From positions 1 to 12,506 of the forward strand of contig WTJL01000118.1 in NCBI GenBank assembly GCA_011524845.1: 12,506 nt of DNA, written 5' to 3'. Of the stretch, positions 7,825 to 12,506 are shown one piece after another. Made by a program: the position numbers and the translations under genes. Within the stretch, counting starts at the first letter, position 1. Every line of letters starts with the position of its first letter. The notes beneath the pieces were generated by a model. That model made no database searches, was not told where the DNA came from, and saw only the letters and a program-made list of their open reading frames with translations. This DNA comes from Flavobacteriales bacterium. Lineage in GTDB: Bacteria; Bacteroidota; Bacteroidia; Flavobacteriales_D; Sanyastnellaceae.

Positions 7825-8484
7825 TCAATGTCCTCGAAGGGCGGCCCGGATGCTCCAGAGAATCCAAAACAGCGACCAGCTCCATTCAAGGACGCAAAGA
7901 TACAAGATTCCAACAACCCGCTGTGGATGACTGCTTCTGAGCAGTTGTGTCGCCCGAAAGGCGTTGACCGCCATCGCCAATGAAAACAAGAGAATCACGC
8001 CCTTGGGTCCCCAGTCTCCTTCGCGGACCACAGGGTTCAGCGAAGCCACCACGCCCCACGAGGCCAAGGCCAAGCCCACCCAAGTGTGGTTGTGCCGGGT
8101 GACTTCGACCCAGGCGCTCGCCAAATCGCCAGGCCCCACCAAGAGCCTTCCGGCCACGGCGCGCAACCCCAATCCGCTGGCCATCCACGCCAGGGCCGAC
8201 CACCAAGGCAGGCTTTGGGGGGCGTTTTGAAAGGCGAGAATCAATCCCGTCCACAGGCCAAACATGCCCAGCGCGTGGTTCAACACCACCCCCATGGTTT
8301 GGGGCGTTTCAGAGGCGTTGCGCGTGGTCAGGTTCCTGGGCCGCGACCACGCCCACTTGAGGCGCTGGGCCTCCCTTGGAAAGCCAGCAAGCAAGAGCCA
8401 CGCTCCGCCCAAGACGCCCACCGCCAAGGCCAGCGATGCCTCGTCTGGGGCGTTCCACAACGTCAACGGCGTGCCTTCTTGCAT
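7825..8484 (-). CDS. DUF4271 family membrane protein
   Basis: This is a 219-residue integral membrane protein with about five to six hydrophobic segments (residues 18-34, 70-84, 93-114, 134-148, 162-175 and 191-208). RLLVGPGD (113-120), VTRHNHTWVG (128-137) and VNAFRATQLL (173-182) are polar landmarks. Its position directly before hemD and its overall make-up fit DUF4271, a Bacteroidota family of unknown function common at this locus. The ATG at 8484 was preferred because it precedes the first helix and gives the usual length. A longer frame upstream crosses the divergent intergenic region and antisense asd sequence. A TTG at 8508 is a possible alternative start. It is probably the first gene of the five-gene minus-strand run. 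Confidence 0.8.
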   Translation of the reverse strand: MQEGTPLTLWNAPDEASLALAVGVLGGAWLLLAGFPREAQRLKWAWSRPRNLTTRNASETPQTMGVVLNHALGMFGLWTGLILAFQNAPQSLPWWSALAWMASGLGLRAVAGRLLVGPGDLASAWVEVTRHNHTWVGLALASWGVVASLNPVVREGDWGPKGVILLFSLAMAVNAFRATQLLRSSHPQRVVGILYLCVLEWSWSLFWILWSIRAALRGH

Positions 8485-8485
8485 G

Positions 8486-8499
8486 CCCGAAAGTTCGGG
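8486..8499. repeat. Perfect 6-bp inverted repeat next to the DUF4271 start codon
   Basis: CCCGAA (8486-8491), a 2-nt spacer and TTCGGG (8494-8499) form a 14-bp dyad ending one base before the ATG at 8484. It could be an operator, or a hairpin in the 5' end of the minus-strand transcript that affects initiation. If translation starts at the TTG at 8508, it is simply coding sequence. Confidence 0.35.
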
Positions 8500-8555
8500 A
8501 ACCAAGGTGGATTGTTCATGCCTGAGCGAGCTTTCTGCTGAATGACAAAGACTCG

Positions 8556-8563
8556 TATTTTCG
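8556..8563 (+). promoter_or_regulatory. Weak candidate -7 element for asd
   Basis: TATTTTCG at 8556-8563 differs from TAnnTTTG at one base. No clear TTG lies about 20 bp upstream. Transcription from it would give asd a leader of about 60 nt. It is the best candidate in the 145-bp divergent gap; no convincing promoter for the opposite DUF4271-hemD run was found there. Confidence 0.3.
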
Positions 8564-8629
8564 CGGGGGTCAGGCCCAATCGCCTGTCCATTCCACCCCG
8601 ACGTTTGCAAACTTCTTTTTTTGGACCTC

Positions 8630-9643
8630 ATGAATGCTGAATTGTCTCCGTTGAATGTGGCCGTGGTGGGCGCCACGGGCATGGTGGGCCGCACCATGTT
8701 GGCCGTGATGGAAGACCGAGGATTCCCCGTGGCGAGGCTGTTGCCTGTGGCTTCGGCGAAGTCGGTGGGCACCACGGTGACGTTTCAGGGCGAGGACGTG
8801 GAGGTCATCTCCATGGAGGATGCGCTGGCCCAGCGACCGCATGTCGCTTTGTTTTCCGCGGGAGGAACGATCAGTGAGACGTGGGCGCCCAAGTTTGCGG
8901 CCGCGGGCATCACCGTGGTGGACAACAGCAGCGCGTGGCGCATGTCTCCCGACCACAAGCTCGTCGTGCCTGAAGTGAACGGGGATGTGCTGACGGACGA
9001 GGATTTGGTCATTGCCAACCCCAACTGCACCACCATGCAATTGGTGATGTGCTTGAAACCGCTGCACGACAGGTGGCGCATCACGCGCGGCGTGGTCAAC
9101 ACCTACCAAAGTGTGACGGGTACGGGCCAGGCGGCCGTCGCCCAACTCGAGGCAGAGCGCAGCGGAGAAGAGGGGCCGGGCGTGTACCCCCATCCCATCG
9201 ACAAGAATTGCCTGCCGCACTGCGACACCTTCCAGGACAACGGGTACACGCGCGAGGAAATGAAGGTGCACCACGAGACGAAGAAGATCATGGGCGACGA
9301 CACCATTCAGTTGTCCTGCACCGCCGTGCGCGTGCCTGTGGTGGGAGGTCACAGCGAGGCCGTGTACGTGGAGTTCGCGGAGGACTTCGACATGGCCGAG
9401 GTGCGGGACGCCCTGGCCTCCTTTCCGGGGGTGGTGCTTGAAGACGAGCCCCAACGCGAGGTTTACCCCATGCCGTTGAATGCCCATGGCCGGGATGAGG
9501 TGTTTGTGGGTCGGCTTCGTCGCGATTTGGCCCATTCGCGCGGTCTGCACCTGTGGATCGTGGCAGACAACTTGCGCAAGGGCGCTGCCACCAACACCGT
9601 CCAAATCGCGGAACATTTGCACCGCACGGGCCGCTGGGGCTGA
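8630..9643 (+). CDS. asd: Aspartate-semialdehyde dehydrogenase
   Basis: Asd reduces aspartyl phosphate to aspartate semialdehyde with NADPH, the branch point to lysine/diaminopimelate, threonine and methionine. The 337-residue product has the normal length. An N-terminal NADP-binding motif VAVVGATGMVG (10-20) is followed by LFSAGGTIS (74-82), VVDNSSAWRM (96-105) and VPEVNGD. The catalytic Cys133 lies in ANPNCTT, YQSVTGTGQAA (159-169) is the substrate-binding loop, and RVPVVGGHSE carries the conserved catalytic His241. The C-terminal LRKGAATNTVQIAE matches the family's final helix. The ATG at 8630 was chosen over an in-frame TTG three codons upstream. It is monocistronic, divergent from DUF4271 and followed by a tRNA gene. 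Confidence 0.97.
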   Translation: MNAELSPLNVAVVGATGMVGRTMLAVMEDRGFPVARLLPVASAKSVGTTVTFQGEDVEVISMEDALAQRPHVALFSAGGTISETWAPKFAAAGITVVDNSSAWRMSPDHKLVVPEVNGDVLTDEDLVIANPNCTTMQLVMCLKPLHDRWRITRGVVNTYQSVTGTGQAAVAQLEAERSGEEGPGVYPHPIDKNCLPHCDTFQDNGYTREEMKVHHETKKIMGDDTIQLSCTAVRVPVVGGHSEAVYVEFAEDFDMAEVRDALASFPGVVLEDEPQREVYPMPLNAHGRDEVFVGRLRRDLAHSRGLHLWIVADNLRKGAATNTVQIAEHLHRTGRWG

Positions 9644-9677
9644 ACCCCACGCTTCCCTTTTGGGGTGCAACCTTTTT
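9644..9677 (+). terminator. Possible weak terminator of asd
   Basis: ACCCCA (9644-9649) pairs with TGGGGT (9661-9666) across an 11-nt loop, and a TTTTT run lies at 9673-9677 after a 6-nt spacer. The short stem, large loop and spacer make this a poor intrinsic terminator. Transcription may instead run into the tRNA gene. Confidence 0.25.
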
Positions 9678-9690
9678 GAAAAGACCTCCG

Positions 9691-9698
9691 TATCTTTG
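9691..9698 (+). promoter_or_regulatory. Putative -7 element of the tRNA-Thr promoter
   Basis: TATCTTTG matches TAnnTTTG exactly and ends 21 nt before the mature tRNA 5' end. This is a typical placement for a tRNA gene with a short 5' leader removed by RNase P. No well-spaced TTG element is present; the nearest TTG (9676-9678) is only 12 bp upstream. Confidence 0.5.
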
Positions 9699-9719
9699 CC
9701 GACCCTGAACGCAGGATTT

Positions 9720-9795
<76 letters not shown>

Positions 9796-9811
9796 AGTCC
9801 CCACAAGATCC

Positions 9812-9840
9812 AGCCCCGCCCTCCAAGGCGGGGCTTTTTT
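9812..9840 (+). terminator. Intrinsic terminator after tRNA-Thr
   Basis: AGCCCCGCC (9812-9820) and GGCGGGGCT (9827-9835) form a perfect GC-rich 9-bp stem with a 6-nt loop, directly followed by a T-run through 9840. It ends the tRNA transcript 16 nt after CCA and insulates the next gene. Confidence 0.93.
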
Positions 9841-9964
9841 ATTCCATGACAATCAGTTGGTTGGGTCGGGTTTGAACACCGGAATCTGAACAACACTCGC
9901 GCTTTGGCCCGTGAGCGAGCATGTGGGCGTCGTTCTTGCGGCCGAAACCTTTCAATTCATTCAG

Positions 9965-10531
9965 ATGAAAAAGTTCATGTTTGCTGCATGCGCAGCGTTG
10001 ATGAGCCTGACCATGTCGGCTCAACAAAACACCCAAGCGGTGAAAACCAACCCCCTCGGGTTTTTCGCAGGCCAGTACCAAGTGGCCTACGAGCGCGCCC
10101 TCAACGACAACTTCAGTGTGCAGCTCTCTGCGGGCTTCATCGGAGGAACGTCCGAAGGCACGCTGGTCAGTGACAGTTTGGAAGTCTCCACAGAGACCTA
10201 CAACAAGACGGGATTCATTGCCATCCCAGAAGTGCGCTGGTACCCTGGCGGCAGCGCGTGCGAAGGATTTTACATCGCCGCGTTGGGCCGGTTCCGCAGT
10301 GCAACCACGGTCAACGAATCAGACGATGTCATCTTGGAGCGCACCGCAAATGGTGCTGCCGTGGTCTTGGGCTACCAACGCGCCACCGATGGATACATGG
10401 TCGATTTCTTCGTTGGACCGCAATACAAGGCGGTGACGTCAGCGGGAACGTTGGAAGAGGCGTCGTCCTTCTTCACCAGCGACAACCCCATGGGCGTGCG
10501 CGTCGGGGTGAACCTTGGATTTGGTTGGTGA
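9965..10531 (+). CDS. Outer-membrane beta-barrel-like protein (DUF3575-like)
   Basis: This exported protein of 188 residues has a clear signal peptide (MKKFMFAACAALMSLTMSAQ, 1-20, cleavage near Ala19/Gln20). The mature part alternates amphipathic strands, including NPLGFFAGQYQVAYERAL, FSVQLSAGFIGG, GFIAIPEVRWYP, GFYIAALGRF, AAVVLGYQ and VDFFVGPQYK. It ends in VRVGVNLGFGW, with a terminal aromatic residue as in outer-membrane barrels. This pattern fits an 8-strand barrel and resembles DUF3575 proteins of Bacteroidota; role unknown. The ATG at 9965 starts the signal peptide, while the frame upstream lacks any signal. It lies between two intrinsic terminators, so it is a single-gene unit. No strong promoter match was found in the 124 bp before it. 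Confidence 0.8.
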   Translation: MKKFMFAACAALMSLTMSAQQNTQAVKTNPLGFFAGQYQVAYERALNDNFSVQLSAGFIGGTSEGTLVSDSLEVSTETYNKTGFIAIPEVRWYPGGSACEGFYIAALGRFRSATTVNESDDVILERTANGAAVVLGYQRATDGYMVDFFVGPQYKAVTSAGTLEEASSFFTSDNPMGVRVGVNLGFGW

Positions 10532-10560
10532 CCCCTCTCTGACCTGCAACTTGAAACTTG

Positions 10561-10588
10561 AAAGCCCTGCCCTTCGGCGGGGCTTTTT
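10561..10588 (+). terminator. Intrinsic terminator after the beta-barrel gene
   Basis: AAAGCCCTGCC (10561-10571) and GGCGGGGCTTT (10576-10586) form an 11-bp stem with one G-T pair and a 4-nt loop, followed by T's to 10588. It lies 29 nt after the stop codon. The right arm GGCGGGGCTTTTT is identical to that of the terminator at 9812-9840. Confidence 0.9.
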
Positions 10589-10642
10589 CATGTCTTGTGA
10601 GTTTCGACTCCTCGCGCCGTCGCGCGAACTGCGGATGCATCC

Positions 10643-10650
10643 TACCTTTC
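10643..10650 (+). promoter_or_regulatory. Candidate -7 element for the T9SS cargo gene
   Basis: TACCTTTC differs from TAnnTTTG only in the last base and lies 17 nt before the ATG at 10668. The leader between them is A-rich (GAAAAAATCAAGC), as is common before Bacteroidota start codons. No TTG element is well spaced upstream. It supports the ATG at 10668 over an in-frame ATG at 10635. Confidence 0.35.
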
Positions 10651-10667
10651 GAAAAAATCAAGCATCC

Positions 10668-11678
10668 ATGACATTCCCCTTTGCCAACCGATTCGCCGCC
10701 ACACTGCTGTGGGGCGCGTGTGCCTGTGTTCCTGCGCTTGTTGCCGCACAATCGGACACCCCTTGGCTGGGGCTGGTGGCCGAGACCGAGCACACCGAGG
10801 GTGAACTCGAGGGCATGACCACTTACCGTCTGTACCTCTACACCCCCAACGAGGGCGATTTTGTGGTCAGCTGCTCGGGCGACGACGAGAACCCCCTTTA
10901 CCTGGCCAGCACGTCTGAGCCAGCGTGGTTCCAGCACGAAGTGGCCACGACGGCGTTCGCGACCGACGTTAACCCGGCGTTCTTCGCGTCCTTCCCTGAG
11001 TTTGCCTTCGACAGCTGGTTGACCATTGGTGCCGAGGACAACACGGCGGCGGTGGACGTGATCGACTTGGCCGATCCTGAATACGACGCCTTTGCCGTGT
11101 TTGAAGCGGGCCAAAACATCGCCGTGGAAACCACCGTGGGAAATGCGTGGTTTGTGCTCCCGGTGCCCACCAACGTGGAGGCCGTGGCAGGCGAAGACCA
11201 GCGCGTCTTGATTGCCCAGCTCACCACCTCTGGCGAGATTTCAGGCCAAATCCAGGTTCAGGTCTTCTTCAACGGCAACAACCAGGACGAGTTCCGTGAG
11301 GTGTTGCCCATTCTGACGGCTTGCAACGACCCTGAAGCGTTGAATTACGAGCCCTTGTCGTTCAGTGCGGACGGATGCATCTACCCCGAAGTGGACGGGT
11401 TGTTCGAGGTGGTCACCACCCACACCTTGGAGGCCTTCCCGTCCCCTGCGACGACGTTGGCGACCGTCACGTTCCCCGCGCACCTTGCCGACCGTTTGGC
11501 GGGTGCCGAGCTGCGCGCCACTGGATTGGACGGACGCCTCGTGGGTGCGTGGCCCATCCAAAACACGGTGGAGCGCATCGACGTGTCCAACCTCGCGGCC
11601 GGCCAGTACGTGTTGACTGTGGCTGGACTGGACGACGTCACCCTCCGCTTCAAAGGCGACCTCGTGGTGACGAAATGA
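10668..11678 (+). CDS. Secreted protein with T9SS type A C-terminal sorting domain
   Basis: The 336-residue protein has a signal peptide at about 1-28 (hydrophobic core ATLLWGACACVPALVAA). The central domain (about 31-215) contains TTYRLYLYTP (51-60), FDSWLTIGAED (114-124), NAWFVLP (159-165) and QRVLIAQLTTSGEISGQIQVQVF (178-200). This type recurs in secreted proteins of marine Flavobacteriales, but I cannot name a family. One repeat of the ACNDPEALNYEP...ADGCIYP kind (218-240) follows, with Cys219 and Cys237 bracketing it. Residues about 254-336 form a T9SS sorting domain: EAFPSPATTLATVTF, ATGLDGRLVG, IDVSNLAAGQYVLTV and a final basic VVTK. It is probably carried through the outer membrane by the type IX system and the tail removed. 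No catalytic motif is visible, so adhesion or surface structure is a guess. Confidence 0.85.
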   Translation: MTFPFANRFAATLLWGACACVPALVAAQSDTPWLGLVAETEHTEGELEGMTTYRLYLYTPNEGDFVVSCSGDDENPLYLASTSEPAWFQHEVATTAFATDVNPAFFASFPEFAFDSWLTIGAEDNTAAVDVIDLADPEYDAFAVFEAGQNIAVETTVGNAWFVLPVPTNVEAVAGEDQRVLIAQLTTSGEISGQIQVQVFFNGNNQDEFREVLPILTACNDPEALNYEPLSFSADGCIYPEVDGLFEVVTTHTLEAFPSPATTLATVTFPAHLADRLAGAELRATGLDGRLVGAWPIQNTVERIDVSNLAAGQYVLTVAGLDDVTLRFKGDLVVTK

Positions 11679-11717
11679 TGGAGCTTGGGGGCAGGTGCCC
11701 TCAGAGAAGCTGAACGG

Positions 11718-11769
11718 GCCTCAGCGGATGTCGTCTCCCACTCGGAAGGCGATGTCGCTGAGGCTTTTT
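11718..11769 (+). terminator. Possible terminator overlapping the 3' end of the nitroreductase gene
   Basis: GCCTCAGCG (11718-11726) pairs perfectly with CGCTGAGGC (11756-11764), immediately followed by TTTTT (11765-11769). On the plus strand this has the layout of an intrinsic terminator 39 nt after the T9SS cargo gene. The 29-nt loop is unusually large, and the element lies mostly inside the convergent nitroreductase gene, including its stop codon. Confidence 0.4.
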
Positions 11770-12254
11770 CGTGCCTTGCTTCCTGGTGCATGTCCTTCCG
11801 GCACGCGGCCGACGGCCAACAGCGAGACGGGCAAAATGTGGTCGGGGAGGTGCAACAGCGCTTTGTAGGCGCTGCGGTCAAAGCCGCCGGCTTGCATGCT
11901 GGCCAGCCCCGATTCTGTGAACGCAAGTTCCATGGCGCCAACCGCCATGCCCACACCGAGCAGGGCGGCGTGGTCGGGTTCTCCGGTTTTTTCCAGCACT
12001 GTGCTGGACATGACCCCCACGATGGCGCCGGCGTCCTTCATCCAAGTGCGGTTGGCCTCGACAGCAGTCTCCAGCAGCGCATCGAACCCCGCTTCTCCGC
12101 GCAAAGCCACGACAAAACGCCACGGTTGGTTGTTGTACGAGGAGCTGCTGAGGCGCGCCGCTTCAAATCCATCCGCGAGGTCGTCCCACGTCAGGGCGGA
12201 TCCGTCGAAGGCGCGAGGGCTGTGGCGCTTGGAGGCGAGGTCGAGAAGGCTCAT
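11721..12254 (-). CDS. Nitroreductase family protein
   Basis: This FMN-dependent NAD(P)H oxidoreductase of the nitroreductase superfamily has 177 residues, at the short end of the family. The N-terminal LASKRHSPRAFDG (6-18) carries the R(H/R)S.R.F flavin phosphate-binding motif, and RLSSSSYNNQPWRFVV (34-49) is the family's second FMN motif. AALLGVGMAVGAMELAFTESGLAS (96-119) is the central dimer helix, with VSLLAVGRVPEG (143-154) near the C-terminus. The physiological substrate is unknown. The ATG at 12254 was chosen because the first helix starts there; 30 further upstream codons would overlap metG. It lies 43 nt after the metG stop on the same strand, so probably in one transcript. It converges with the T9SS cargo gene (42-nt gap). 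Confidence 0.9.
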   Translation of the reverse strand: MSLLDLASKRHSPRAFDGSALTWDDLADGFEAARLSSSSYNNQPWRFVVALRGEAGFDALLETAVEANRTWMKDAGAIVGVMSSTVLEKTGEPDHAALLGVGMAVGAMELAFTESGLASMQAGGFDRSAYKALLHLPDHILPVSLLAVGRVPEGHAPGSKARKSLSDIAFRVGDDIR

Positions 12255-12297
12255 GGCCGAGAAAACAAGAAGGGTCGAGAGATGTTCGCGGGAATCC

Positions 12298-12506
12298 TCA
12301 GCTGATGACGTTGCCCGGGGCAACGCCTTCTTCCGGCGTGACAAAGCGCAAACCGCCGTCGTCCGTGCCGGCCATCAGCACCATGCCCTGGCTCTCGATG
12401 CCGCGCAATTTGCGTGGTGCGAGGTTGATGAGCAGCGTGACCTGACGGCCCACGACGTCTTCAGGGGCGAAGTGCTCGGCGATGCCGCTGACGACCGTGC
12501 GCGTGT
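12298..12506 (-). CDS. metG: Methionyl-tRNA synthetase, C-terminal part (cut by the window edge)
   Basis: Only the last 69 codons are present. They translate to the C-terminal tRNA-binding (EMAP II/Trbp111-like OB-fold) domain: TRTVVSGIAEHF, EDVVGRQVTLLINLAP, RKLRGIESQGMVLMA, and a VTPEEGVAPGNVIS end. In Bacteroidota this domain is fused to the C-terminus of MetG, which charges tRNA-Met with methionine. A free-standing tRNA-binding protein (CsaA-like) would have a similar sequence and cannot be excluded without the upstream part. The nitroreductase gene follows 43 nt downstream. Confidence 0.88.
   Translation of the reverse strand, partial: TRTVVSGIAEHFAPEDVVGRQVTLLINLAPRKLRGIESQGMVLMAGTDDGGLRFVTPEEGVAPGNVIS

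Noticed and set aside
8570..9670. 366-codon minus-strand open frame opposite asd
   Set aside because: Asd on the plus strand has all catalytic motifs; the antisense frame is His/Arg-rich shadow.

Overview
The window looks like chromosomal housekeeping and cell-envelope DNA from a GC-rich member of the Bacteroidota, most likely Flavobacteriales. Four things point there: a secreted protein with a type IX secretion (T9SS) C-terminal sorting domain and a calcium-binding-like CNDPEALNYEP...CIYP repeat; matches to the Bacteroidota promoter consensus (TTG, about 19-21 bp, TAnnTTTG); few Shine-Dalgarno sites; and the DUF4271-hemD-rnpA-S41 protease gene order. No phage, insertion sequence, CRISPR array or defence gene was seen. 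Long open frames antisense to the real genes are products of the GC-rich third codon position.

Layout. (1) 58-246 (+): a small one-helix membrane protein of the kind found next to purD in flavobacteria. (2) 380-1657 (-): purD, convergent with gene 1. (3) 1764-3512 (+): a glycosyltransferase in which a GT2 (WaaE-like) domain and a GT9 (heptosyltransferase-like) domain form one reading frame, divergent from purD. (4) 3509-8484 (-): a tight five-gene run transcribed right to left: DUF4271 membrane protein, hemD, rnpA, an S41/CtpA-type protease, and an O-antigen ligase/polymerase-like membrane protein. Junctions in this run are 12, 0, 36 and -1 nt. Its last gene overlaps the stop of the GT2-GT9 gene by 4 nt. 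(5) 8630-9643 (+): asd, divergent from the run. (6) 9720-9795 (+): tRNA-Thr(CGT) with encoded CCA and a strong terminator. (7) 9965-10531 (+): a small outer-membrane beta-barrel-like protein with its own terminator. (8) 10668-11678 (+): a T9SS cargo protein. (9) 11721-12506 (-): metG (3' part only) followed by a nitroreductase, convergent with the T9SS gene.

Functionally the window mixes biosynthesis (purine, aspartate family, haem precursor), RNA processing and translation (RnpA, MetG, tRNA-Thr) and envelope biogenesis. The envelope genes at 1764-4990 (sugar transferases and an O-antigen ligase-like protein) plausibly act in one lipopolysaccharide or surface-glycan pathway although they lie on opposite strands.

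I found no clear undescribed system. The points most worth a second look are the GT2-GT9 fusion, the almost leaderless purD promoter, the tail-to-tail overlap of the two envelope genes, and the T9SS protein of unnamed family.
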